From Micavibrio_C sp046294845 (GTDB lineage: Bacteria; Pseudomonadota; Alphaproteobacteria; Micavibrionales; Micavibrionaceae), in NCBI GenBank assembly GCA_046294845.1, contig JBKBNU010000001.1, positions 1,736,001 to 1,800,000 of the forward strand: a DNA stretch of 64,000 nucleotides, written 5' to 3'. Positions 1 through 8,175 of the stretch are shown piece after piece. Position 1 is the stretch's first letter. The number at the start of each line of letters is the position of its first letter. The notes below the pieces were generated by a model that had not been told where the DNA came from, made no database searches, and worked only from the letters and a program-made list of their open reading frames with translations. Position numbers and translations under genes: made by a program.

Positions 1-396
1 AATCGATGTCGAGATAATCGGTTTGTGAGCGAAATCAACCGCTCGCATGCCGCGCACCATCGCCCCTGAAGCATGACCGTTTACAGTCACCAAAACCTGA
101 CTTTCAATCAACGGCGATACAGACTCAACCCCTTCGATTTCGGAGAGGTGCAGAGCCATAACGTTATAATCCTGCAGGGGAGTGCTGTTATAGACACTCA
201 GATGTCCGTTCAAGCCCAGAATACGGCTGATCAACTCATAACGAAAACCGTTCATCACAGACATGACGATAATCAGCGTGGCCACGCCCAGCATAATCCC
301 CAAAAAGGAAAAGCCAGCGATAACCGACACAAAACCTTCAGCCTTGCGCGCGCGAAGATATCGTCCTGCCATCATGAATTCGAACGGTGAAACCAT
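1..396 (-). CDS. lolC: Lipoprotein-releasing ABC permease LolC/LolE, N-terminal part (runs off window)
   Basis: The reading frame is open from an ATG at 396 to the window edge (132 residues). The N-terminus (MVSPFEFMMAGRYLRARKAE) and the following segment with GFSFLGIMLGVATLIIVMSVMNGF are typical of the first cytoplasmic stretch and first membrane helix of LolC/E permeases. These detach lipoproteins from the inner membrane for transfer to LolA. The start overlaps the proS stop as TGATG, so the two genes are translationally coupled; proS-lolC is the usual alphaproteobacterial order. The visible part enters the periplasmic domain. LolC and LolE cannot be told apart from this fragment; many alphaproteobacteria have a single LolC-type permease. 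Confidence 0.9.
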   Translation of the reverse strand, partial: MVSPFEFMMAGRYLRARKAEGFVSVIAGFSFLGIMLGVATLIIVMSVMNGFRYELISRILGLNGHLSVYNSTPLQDYNVMALHLSEIEGVESVSPLIESQVLVTVNGHASGAMVRGMRAVDFAHKPIISTSI

Positions 397-1880
397 CAGT
401 AAGACTTTCCGATCAGGACTTTCCTGCCTTCATTTTCAAAAGGCATACAGCGATGGGAAACCGAATGATCGCCTTTGAGCTTTTTGAAGCCTTCGGCATC
501 TTTCAAGCTGACATCACTATCGATCCGGCAGAAGCCCACGCCCCCTTCACTGAAGAAGGAATCTATATCAGCCAGTGTTTTCACATCATGAATGTGGGAA
601 CGGCAGAAATCGCGGTTACGTTTCAACATATCGGCCTGCATCGTATCCAGAACCGATTGAACCGTGTTGGCGAATTCATCATTGGAAAGCGTCACTTTGG
701 ATTCTTTACCCAGATCCCGACGGACATAGGTCAGTTTACCTTCATCCATTTCACGCTGGCCGATTTCAACGCGCACAGGAATACCCTTCTTGATTGCCGA
801 CCACATTTTATCGCTGGAGCGTGCATCGGTGACATCAAGCTGGACACGGATACCCATGGACCTCAAACGGGCGGCCAGTTTCTGGCAATGTTCGATTACT
901 GCCGAACCGTCATCACGAACGATCGGAATGATCGCCACCTGATAAGGAGCAACTTTCGGCGGCATAACCATGCCGTCATCGTCGGCATGAGACATGATCA
1001 ACCCGCCGACAGAGCGCGTCGAGAAACCCCATGATGTTGTGTGACACAAATGCATCTGGCCATCCGTACCCTGATACTGGATATTAAACGACTTGGCGAA
1101 ATGCTGGCCCAGATTGTGGGATGTACAGGCTTGGAGTGCTTTACCATCTTGCATCATGGCTTCAATCGTGATGCTGTTATCGGCACCAGGGAAACGCTCA
1201 TCAGCGGTCTTCTCGCCTTTGATGCCGCCAATGGCCAGATAGTTTTCGTAGACGTCATTATAGACATCCAGCATCTTGAGCATATCGGCGTAAGCCTCTT
1301 CCTTGGTTGCAAAGGCATTATGCCCTTCCTGCCACAAGAATTCGGTCGTGCGCAGGAACATACGCGGACGCATTTCCCAACGCATGACGTTGGCCCACTG
1401 GTTCAGCAATAACGGCAAATCACGATAGGATTGCACCCATTTGGCCATCGAATCGCCAATAATGGTTTCCGATGTTGGACGGATGATAAAGGGCTCTTCC
1501 AGTTCTGCTTCCGGCGCAGGGATCAAACCACCATTCGGACCTTTCTCAAGACGGTGGTGTGTTACCACAGCGCATTCCTTGGCAAAGCCGTCAATATGTT
1601 CGGCTTCCTTACTGATAAATGATAAAGGGATCAGCAAGGGGAAGTAGGCATTCTGCACCCCCTGCTCCTTGATTTTATCATCAAGCGCACGCTGGATATT
1701 CTCCCACAAGGCATAACCATGCGGACGGATAACCATACAACCGCGCACAGGTGAATTTTCCGAAAGGTCTGCGGCACGCACAACGGCCTGATACCACTCA
1801 GGGAAATTTTCTTCACGCGTAGGCGTTACTGCCGTTTTGGCTTTTTTATTTTCTGTTTTTTGTTGTGCTTGTGCGGTCAT
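396..1880 (-). CDS. proS: Prolyl-tRNA synthetase, archaeal/eukaryotic (short) type
   Basis: Class II synthetase of 494 residues that charges tRNA-Pro. Motif 2 is visible as RTTEFLWQEGHNAF, and motif 3 with its neighbourhood as TSWGFSTRSVGGLIMSHADD. The protein has no bacterial INS editing insertion and ends in Gly-Lys-Ser-Tyr, the terminal-tyrosine ending typical of the archaeal/eukaryotic-like type 3 enzymes. The usual alphaproteobacterial ProRS is the shorter bacterial type of about 440 residues. The C-terminal zinc-binding domain looks degenerate: only isolated cysteines remain (FCR and HRCMPFE) and the CxxC pairs are missing. It sits in the canonical place before lolC, four bases after an exported-protein gene. 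The family call is firm; displacement of the native enzyme by transfer is inference. Confidence 0.93.
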   Translation of the reverse strand: MTAQAQQKTENKKAKTAVTPTREENFPEWYQAVVRAADLSENSPVRGCMVIRPHGYALWENIQRALDDKIKEQGVQNAYFPLLIPLSFISKEAEHIDGFAKECAVVTHHRLEKGPNGGLIPAPEAELEEPFIIRPTSETIIGDSMAKWVQSYRDLPLLLNQWANVMRWEMRPRMFLRTTEFLWQEGHNAFATKEEAYADMLKMLDVYNDVYENYLAIGGIKGEKTADERFPGADNSITIEAMMQDGKALQACTSHNLGQHFAKSFNIQYQGTDGQMHLCHTTSWGFSTRSVGGLIMSHADDDGMVMPPKVAPYQVAIIPIVRDDGSAVIEHCQKLAARLRSMGIRVQLDVTDARSSDKMWSAIKKGIPVRVEIGQREMDEGKLTYVRRDLGKESKVTLSNDEFANTVQSVLDTMQADMLKRNRDFCRSHIHDVKTLADIDSFFSEGGVGFCRIDSDVSLKDAEGFKKLKGDHSVSHRCMPFENEGRKVLIGKSY

Positions 1881-1883
1881 TTC

Positions 1884-2447
1884 CTAATATCCTTCGCCCC
1901 AAATAATTTCTTCTTTCTTATCCTGCTGTTCTGCGGATTTGGTTGGTGTCACCGGCTCTTCCGGTGCTGCCGCGCCTAGTACTTCTGGCACCTCTGCCGC
2001 AGGAGCAACCGTTGGTAATTGCAGTGGCTTCTCGCTGGTCTCCGGCACAACGGTCGTTGCCGGAAGATTTTCGGGATCACCGCAAACTACTGCCGTCTGC
2101 GCGGAATAATCCTGACCGTTATAGGTCACATGACCATTACGGTGAATTTCGATCATGCCGAGCTCGCTTTTCATTTCTACACCCGCTTGTTGGATGCCAA
2201 TCTTCTCGGCCACATCAACTGTCAGCGGAATACGTATAACATCGGGAACAACGGACGGTGCATATGTCAGATCAGCCGGAACAACAGCTTTTCCTTGAAC
2301 ATCCACACCTGCACGGTAGGCAACATCATCTGTTACCACATGCTGGGCCCTTAACTTGCAAAGAGCATTGTCATTCTGCGCTTTTGCAGGGGTAATAGCC
2401 ACGACAGCCATAAACAAGCCCAATGATAATATTCCAGTTTTGTTCAT
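1884..2447 (-). CDS. Small exported protein of unknown function
   Basis: This 187-residue protein has a clear signal peptide (hydrophobic stretch from about residue 5 to 20, cleavage expected after Ala-Lys-Ala). A compact domain follows to about residue 130, containing two cysteines (CKLRAQH and VVCGDPEN) that could form a disulfide. The tail is rich in Pro, Ala and Glu and ends in EEIIWGEGY. I recognise no family. Its start overlaps the stop of the DUF1467 gene (ATGA) and its stop lies four bases before proS, so it belongs to the nuoJ-to-lolC operon. A periplasmic role is inferred only from the signal peptide. Confidence 0.75.
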   Translation of the reverse strand: MNKTGILSLGLFMAVVAITPAKAQNDNALCKLRAQHVVTDDVAYRAGVDVQGKAVVPADLTYAPSVVPDVIRIPLTVDVAEKIGIQQAGVEMKSELGMIEIHRNGHVTYNGQDYSAQTAVVCGDPENLPATTVVPETSEKPLQLPTVAPAAEVPEVLGAAAPEEPVTPTKSAEQQDKKEEIIWGEGY

Positions 2448-2710
2448 TTATTCATGTCCTCTGCCATTTGCCTTGCCGCGTCATGAAAACTGATAATTTC
2501 CACTTTTACAAGAATATAGATAATCACCCAGATTATGGCCGATATTATGGCAGTCGCCACAAATTTTTGTTTCAAGCGCGGGTTTGCGGGCGCGCTCGGG
2601 GCATGCCCGAGTTGTGGATTTTCCTCGGGTTTATTACCCCATGGCAGGACAGCAAACAAAACCGTCCAGTACGTAATAAAATAGACAAAGATACCTGATA
2701 CCCAACTCAT
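2444..2710 (-). CDS. DUF1467 family membrane protein
   Basis: This 88-residue inner-membrane protein has two hydrophobic helices, roughly residues 5-24 and 49-72. The first carries the family-like stretch YWTVLFAVLPWG, and a Pro/Ala-rich loop (GHAPSAPANPRLKQKF) lies between them. DUF1467 proteins are small alphaproteobacterial membrane proteins commonly found between rnj and proS, which is exactly the position here. The start overlaps the rnj stop by four bases (ATGA) and its own stop overlaps the next gene in the same way. The function of the family is not established. Confidence 0.82.
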   Translation of the reverse strand: MSWVSGIFVYFITYWTVLFAVLPWGNKPEENPQLGHAPSAPANPRLKQKFVATAIISAIIWVIIYILVKVEIISFHDAARQMAEDMNK

Positions 2711-4401
2711 ACCCGCACCACATGGACTGTTGTCTTGGGTTTAATCCCCAGAACGACCTGAATAAATCGTCTGACCCCTATCCTGACTTCTTCGTGGACG
2801 GCGTGATCATCATAAAGATCCTCGCGTACCATATCGGCCAGCGTATCTTCGATTTCACCCATCAAATCCATCATGATGCGCTTTTCTTCAGGGTTATCTT
2901 CATCGAGAAGGCCCACTGTCGAAATTTGCGGATCGGCTATCAAGTCACCGCGCCCGTTGATCACCAGCGTCACATGGACAGTACCGCTGAATTGCAATTT
3001 GCGGCGTTCGGTAATCGAAGTGTGGTTCGAGCTGATAATCCGGCTTTTCTCAACCGCGAGCAACCCTGTCGGCACATGGTCAATCACTTCGGGAACTGCA
3101 GGACCCAGACAAATCACCGATCCGTTATTGGGGACGATGACATGGGGAACCTGACATTTGCGGGCAAGCTCGGCCTGGGCTTCGAGCATAACTCTTTCAC
3201 CATGCACAGGCACAACCAGACGGGGTTTCACCCATCCCAGCATATCGGCAATTTCATCACGGCACGGATGACCGGAAACATGGATGCAATGCTCTGTATC
3301 GTTGGGTGTAACGACATGAACACCGGCAGCACTTAAGTTATTTCTAACGGTATTGATTTCTTTCTCGTTCCCGGGGATCGCCCGTGAGGAGAATATAACC
3401 GTATCACCACGGCCAAACGAAATATCCTGATGATCACCACGCGCGATACGGGCCAAAGCTGCCCGCGCTTCGCCCTGTGATCCGGTGACAATCATCACCT
3501 GTTTTTCTTCGGGCAGATAGCCAATTTCCTCATCACTAATAAAATCGGGTATATCGCGCAGGTAACCGCAATCAACCGCCGAAGACACCATCGAATGAAG
3601 CGAGCGCCCCACCAACGCCACACGGCGGTCAGAAGCCTGCGCTGCCTTTACGATGCTTTGCACGCGCGCGATGTTGGAGGCAAAAATTGTAATACCTATC
3701 CGGCCCTTACATTCCCTAAATAGCTTGGCAAGGCCTTTTTCGACTTCGGCTTCACTGCCTGTGCGGCCATTGACTTCAGCATTTGTGGAATCACCAACAT
3801 AAGCCAGAACGCCCTTTTTTCCGATTTCACGGATGGCATCGGCGTCAGTCCCCTTGCCCAACACAGGTGTCGGGTCCAAATTCCAGTCACCACTATGGAA
3901 TACATTTCCTGCCTTGGTTTCGATCAGCAAAGCCGCCGTATCGGGAATAGAATGGGATACATTGATGAATTGCAGACCAAAAGCCCCTGCTTTTGTACCC
4001 TTGCCCGCATTTATAATATGAATTTGCGCTTCACGGCTTGCCGGCACTTCATCAATCTTGCGTTTGAGAACAGAGGCCGTGAACTCGGTGCAATATATCG
4101 GGCATTTCAAACGTGGCCAGAGATGAGCCACAGCCCCGATGTGGTCTTCGTGCGCATGGGTAATCACCAGACCTACCAAATCCTTGCGGAAAGGTTCAAT
4201 AAAAGCCGGATCAGGTAGAACAATATCAATTCCCGGCAGACGTTCATCGGCAAAACCCATACCACAATCAACAGCCAGCCATTGCCCGTTATAAGCATAA
4301 AGGTTGAAGTTAACGCCGAATTGTTCACTTCCGCCCAAAGGAATGAAATAAATCTGGTCGGGATCAAGTCCCAAATCTGTAGCAGGTACTTTCGAAGCCA
4401 T
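2707..4401 (-). CDS. rnj: Ribonuclease J
   Basis: This 564-residue metallo-beta-lactamase/beta-CASP ribonuclease has the zinc-binding motif THAHEDHIGA near residue 80 and further metal ligands in SHSIPD and HSGDWNLD. The beta-CASP region includes YVGDSTNAE, and VSGHPCRDEI and VPVHGERVM follow further on. The C-terminal domain contains VTLVINGRGDL. RNase J acts as a 5'-3' exonuclease and endonuclease in RNA maturation and decay, and in alphaproteobacteria it coexists with RNase E. It starts two bases after the birA stop and overlaps the DUF1467 start. A type III pantothenate kinase gene, often found between birA and rnj in this group, is absent. Confidence 0.95.
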   Translation of the reverse strand: MASKVPATDLGLDPDQIYFIPLGGSEQFGVNFNLYAYNGQWLAVDCGMGFADERLPGIDIVLPDPAFIEPFRKDLVGLVITHAHEDHIGAVAHLWPRLKCPIYCTEFTASVLKRKIDEVPASREAQIHIINAGKGTKAGAFGLQFINVSHSIPDTAALLIETKAGNVFHSGDWNLDPTPVLGKGTDADAIREIGKKGVLAYVGDSTNAEVNGRTGSEAEVEKGLAKLFRECKGRIGITIFASNIARVQSIVKAAQASDRRVALVGRSLHSMVSSAVDCGYLRDIPDFISDEEIGYLPEEKQVMIVTGSQGEARAALARIARGDHQDISFGRGDTVIFSSRAIPGNEKEINTVRNNLSAAGVHVVTPNDTEHCIHVSGHPCRDEIADMLGWVKPRLVVPVHGERVMLEAQAELARKCQVPHVIVPNNGSVICLGPAVPEVIDHVPTGLLAVEKSRIISSNHTSITERRKLQFSGTVHVTLVINGRGDLIADPQISTVGLLDEDNPEEKRIMMDLMGEIEDTLADMVREDLYDDHAVHEEVRIGVRRFIQVVLGIKPKTTVHVVRV

Positions 4402-4403
4402 TC

Positions 4404-5162
4404 TTAATGCAATCTATGTGGTGCGTTTTCCGGTTCCTCAAAATAGATTTCACCGGCTCTAATAACAATTTTTTTATCCTCGGACACCTCGAGAATAAGG
4501 CCACCTGCCTCATCAATATCGCGGAAAATTCCTTTTTCCTCACGCTGCGGCAAGCGGGCAATCAGTTTATGACCGACACCATGAGCCTGTGCCAGCCAGG
4601 ATTTGCGGATCGGGGCAAAACCTTCGGCTTTCCAAGCCAGATAGTAAAGGTCGAGATAATGCAAAACCCTGTCACGGAACGGATGTACCGCAAGACGCAC
4701 ATCGCCCGCAACTTCTTTGACGCATACACGCCCTTCCGGTGCAGACAGGACATTGACACCAATCCCGATAGCCAGATGGCCCACCAACCCTTTGGGCGAA
4801 AGTTCACTTTCCAGCAAAATGCCCGCGCATTTTTTACCGTCGATCATCACATCGTTCGGCCATTTCAGGGTCTTTTTGTGACCTTCGGCCATAAATTCGT
4901 CAATCGCCGCAGAAACCGCCAGCCCGACCACAAAAGAAATCTGCCCTGCCAAATCCGCTGTGCAAAGCGGGCGCATCAGGACCGACATATGCAGGTTACC
5001 CATCGGCGAGAACCATTCATTGCCGTGACGGCCACGGCCTTCGGATTGGGTCAAGGCTTGAATAACCAGACCTTCGTCAGCACCTTCAAGGGCACGGTCT
5101 TTAACCATGTCCTGTGTCGAAGGTAGAACGGCAAAGTTCTCTATTTTCCAGTTAATCGTCAT
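4404..5162 (-). CDS. birA: Biotin--[acetyl-CoA-carboxylase] ligase, group I
   Basis: This 252-residue ligase transfers biotin via biotinyl-5'-AMP onto carboxyl carrier proteins such as AccB. The biotin/ATP-binding loop reads GRGRHGNEWFSPMGN, preceded by STQD, and the catalytic block is KWPNDVMIDGKKCAGILLE. A short C-terminal SH3-like domain follows. There is no N-terminal helix-turn-helix domain, so it is a pure ligase and not an E. coli-type repressor. The start overlaps the nuoN stop by four bases. The position directly behind nuoN is typical of alphaproteobacteria and implies co-transcription with complex I rather than a functional link. Confidence 0.94.
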   Translation of the reverse strand: MTINWKIENFAVLPSTQDMVKDRALEGADEGLVIQALTQSEGRGRHGNEWFSPMGNLHMSVLMRPLCTADLAGQISFVVGLAVSAAIDEFMAEGHKKTLKWPNDVMIDGKKCAGILLESELSPKGLVGHLAIGIGVNVLSAPEGRVCVKEVAGDVRLAVHPFRDRVLHYLDLYYLAWKAEGFAPIRKSWLAQAHGVGHKLIARLPQREEKGIFRDIDEAGGLILEVSEDKKIVIRAGEIYFEEPENAPHRLH

Positions 5163-6610
5163 CCTGTGAACAAGGCGCTCGCCGTGTGACGTGCTGTATC
5201 AACCAGCAAGTTTGGCTTCAATATGTAGAAAAGGACAAAAGCCACGCTTAAGGCAATCAGGGCACGACGGGCAAAGACTGACGGGCAATCGAGAGCTTCT
5301 TGCACCTGATCAAAGAACATAACCTTGATAATACGCAGGTAATAATAAGCCGCCACGACCGAGCAAATGACCCCAATCACCGCTAGTGTGAAGAAGCCCG
5401 CCGAAACGGCAGCCTGAAACACCAGCAATTTACCAAAGAAACCGGCCATCGGCGGAATACCGCTCATCGAGAACAGTAAAATCGCCATGGCATAGGCAAG
5501 AGCCGGATGCGTTTGCGACAAGCCCGAAAGATCATCAATCGATTCTACCGAACGCCCATCACGGCGCATGCAAAGGATTACAGCAAATACGCCAATCGAC
5601 ATCACCATATAGATGGCCATGTAGAACAGAACAGCTGAAGCCCCTTGCGGTGTTCCGGCAATAATCCCGACCAGAGCATAACCCATATTGCCGATGGAGC
5701 TATAGGCCATGAGGCGTTTGATATTATTCTGGACCAGGCCTGCCAATGCCGACCAGATCATGGAAGCCGCTGCGAGGAACCAGATGATTTGCTGCCAATG
5801 TTCGCTCAGACCGCTAAAGGGTCCGTAGAGCAATTGCATCAACAAAGCGATCGCCGCAATTTTCGGCACGATTGCAAAGAAAGCAGTCACAGATGTGGGC
5901 GCCCCTTCATAAACATCCGGTGTCCACATATGGAACGGTACAGCCGAAATTTTGAAGGCAATAGCCACCAATACAAAAACCATTCCGACCATGAAACCCA
6001 GTGGCACATGATCAAGACCAGCCATGCTGCCTGCGATTTTCATGTAATCAAGCGTTCCGGCAAAGCCATAAACCATCGAGATACCGAACAGAAGCATCCC
6101 CGAAGCCAACGATCCGAGAACAAAGTATTTAAGGCCTGCTTCTGACGAGCGTGCATTATCACGACGGAAAGCTGCCAAGACATACAGTGCCAAGGATTGT
6201 AGTTCCAAGCCCACATACATGGAGAGCAGATTATTCGAAGAAACCATAATCATCATCCCGACGCCGGATAGCAGAACGAGAATGGGATATTCAAAACAGA
6301 TAATTATTTCTTCGTACAAATAGCGGACAGACAAAGCTACTGTTGCCATCAAACCGGCGAGGATCAGCAACTTTACAAAGCCGATAAACGGATTCAGACG
6401 AAACATATCATTCAGAACCGTGCGGTCATCCCAACTAACCCCCAAAAGGAACATCCCTGTGATGGCGAAGGTGCAAACCACGGACCAACTTATAAAAGAT
6501 GTCGACTGGTTGCCGCGAGCGACACCCGCCACCAGCAAAACCATACCGGCCAGCGCCATGAAAATTTCCGGAAATACCGGTGTCAGTTCCATAAGACTAA
6601 AATTACTCAT
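5159..6610 (-). CDS. nuoN: NADH-quinone oxidoreductase subunit N
   Basis: This 483-residue antiporter-like membrane subunit of complex I has about fourteen predicted helices. The conserved proton-channel region includes FRRDNARSSEAGLKYFVLG and, further on, FKISAVPFHMWTPDVYEGAP with the essential lysine of the discontinuous helix. KRLMAYSSIGNMGY is the second hallmark. It overlaps the nuoM stop by eight bases and the birA start by four. Together with NuoL and NuoM it couples electron transfer to proton pumping across the inner membrane. Confidence 0.97.
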   Translation of the reverse strand: MSNFSLMELTPVFPEIFMALAGMVLLVAGVARGNQSTSFISWSVVCTFAITGMFLLGVSWDDRTVLNDMFRLNPFIGFVKLLILAGLMATVALSVRYLYEEIIICFEYPILVLLSGVGMMIMVSSNNLLSMYVGLELQSLALYVLAAFRRDNARSSEAGLKYFVLGSLASGMLLFGISMVYGFAGTLDYMKIAGSMAGLDHVPLGFMVGMVFVLVAIAFKISAVPFHMWTPDVYEGAPTSVTAFFAIVPKIAAIALLMQLLYGPFSGLSEHWQQIIWFLAAASMIWSALAGLVQNNIKRLMAYSSIGNMGYALVGIIAGTPQGASAVLFYMAIYMVMSIGVFAVILCMRRDGRSVESIDDLSGLSQTHPALAYAMAILLFSMSGIPPMAGFFGKLLVFQAAVSAGFFTLAVIGVICSVVAAYYYLRIIKVMFFDQVQEALDCPSVFARRALIALSVAFVLFYILKPNLLVDTARHTASALFTG

Positions 6611-8165
6611 CTGTATTCACCTCGGGCATCGGCATAGAAACATCTTCCACCGGATTATCTGTACTTTCCTTGCTGGCAGCCGCCGCAAGGCTGATTTCAT
6701 AGTTCGAGAGCAATTTTTCTACCGAGGGCGATATACGCTCCATCACATAGCCGGGTGAAACACCCAGAAAAATAACCAACACTACAAACGGAACAAAAAT
6801 CAGGAACTCGCGCTTATCAAGATCCGGCATCGCAGCAGCATCAGCGTTAACTTGCGGACCAAAGACAACACGGCGGTAAAGCACCAGCATATAGGCGGCG
6901 CCCAAGACCACACCGGTTGTGGCAAATAATGCCACCATGGTATCAACCTTGAATGCGCCCAACAGGGACAAGAATTCACCCACAAAGCCGGATGTCCCCG
7001 GCAAGCCCACCGAACCCAGCATCATCACCATAAAGACAGTGGCATATTTGGGCATATTCTTGACCAAACCACCATAACGGGCGATCTCGCGCGTATGAAG
7101 ACGGTCATAAACCACACCCACGCACAAGAAGAGCGCACCAGAAATGATCCCATGGCTGATCATTTGGAAGATGCCGCCTTCGACCCCCTGCACTGTTGCT
7201 GTAAAAATACCCAAGGTCACAAAACCCATGTGGGCAACAGAGGAATAGGCAATCATCTTCTTCATGTCTTCCTGAACCAAAGCCACGAGCGATGTATAAA
7301 TAATCGCAATGACGGAAAGCCAGAAGACCATATCCGCAAAATAGGCCGAGGCCTCAGGGAACATCGGCAGTGAAAACCGCAGGAAGCCGTAGCCCCCCAT
7401 CTTTAGGAGAACACCCGCCAGAATAACCGAACCTGCTGTCGGCGCTTCGACGTGGGCATCAGGCAACCATGTGTGCACAGGCCACATCGGCATCTTCACA
7501 GCAAAGCTTGCGAAGCAGGCAAGCCACAGCCACATCTGGATATCACGCGCCACCGGATTGGCCATCAAGGTCGGAATATCCGTGGTCCCTGCCTGAAAAT
7601 ACAGGGTCAGAATCGCGACCAGCATCAAAACCGAACCCAGCAAGGTATAAAGAAACAGCTTGAAGGCCGAATAAACACGACGGACACCGCCCCAGATACC
7701 AATGATCAGGAACATCGGGATCAGGACAGCTTCGAAGAAAACATAGAACAGAACGGTATCAAGGGCACAGAACGTGCCGATCATGAATGTTTCAAGGACA
7801 AGGAACGCAATCATATATTCCTTAACCCTATGCTCGATAGATTTCCAGCTTGCCAGAATGCAAACAGGTGTCAGGAATGCCGACAACACCACAAAGAAGA
7901 GCGATATGCCATCGACCCCCATGTGATAGCCAATTCCGAGTTCCTTGAACCACATATTTTTTTCAACAAACTGGAATTCGGCGCTTCCCGCCTCGAACTT
8001 CACCATCATGAAGAGGGAAAGAACAAAGGTGAAGATCGAGGCATACAGCGCCGCAAAGCGGGCATTGCGCGCCACCAGAGCTTCATCCCCTCTGATCATC
8101 ATAACAAAGACAGCCCCCACCAAAGGCAGGAACGTCATCAGGGAAAGTATCGGGAAATCAACCAT
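6603..8165 (-). CDS. nuoM: NADH-quinone oxidoreductase subunit M
   Basis: This 520-residue antiporter-like subunit carries the family motif VHTWLPDAHVEAPTAGSVILAG and the repeat MKKMIAYSSVAHMGFV, plus the conserved Glu region MIGTFCALDTVLFYVFFEAVLIPM. The C-terminal tail after the last helix is unusually acidic and Pro/Met-rich (VEDVSMPMPEVNTDE) and probably lies outside the membrane. It sits between nuoL (ten bases upstream) and nuoN (overlap). Proton pumping is inferred from the family. Confidence 0.97.
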   Translation of the reverse strand: MVDFPILSLMTFLPLVGAVFVMMIRGDEALVARNARFAALYASIFTFVLSLFMMVKFEAGSAEFQFVEKNMWFKELGIGYHMGVDGISLFFVVLSAFLTPVCILASWKSIEHRVKEYMIAFLVLETFMIGTFCALDTVLFYVFFEAVLIPMFLIIGIWGGVRRVYSAFKLFLYTLLGSVLMLVAILTLYFQAGTTDIPTLMANPVARDIQMWLWLACFASFAVKMPMWPVHTWLPDAHVEAPTAGSVILAGVLLKMGGYGFLRFSLPMFPEASAYFADMVFWLSVIAIIYTSLVALVQEDMKKMIAYSSVAHMGFVTLGIFTATVQGVEGGIFQMISHGIISGALFLCVGVVYDRLHTREIARYGGLVKNMPKYATVFMVMMLGSVGLPGTSGFVGEFLSLLGAFKVDTMVALFATTGVVLGAAYMLVLYRRVVFGPQVNADAAAMPDLDKREFLIFVPFVVLVIFLGVSPGYVMERISPSVEKLLSNYEISLAAAASKESTDNPVEDVSMPMPEVNTDE

Positions 8166-8175
8166 AACTACTCTC

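Noticed and set aside
387..1034. Plus-strand open frame opposite proS
   Set aside because: proS has all synthetase motifs on the other strand; no family features are visible in this frame.
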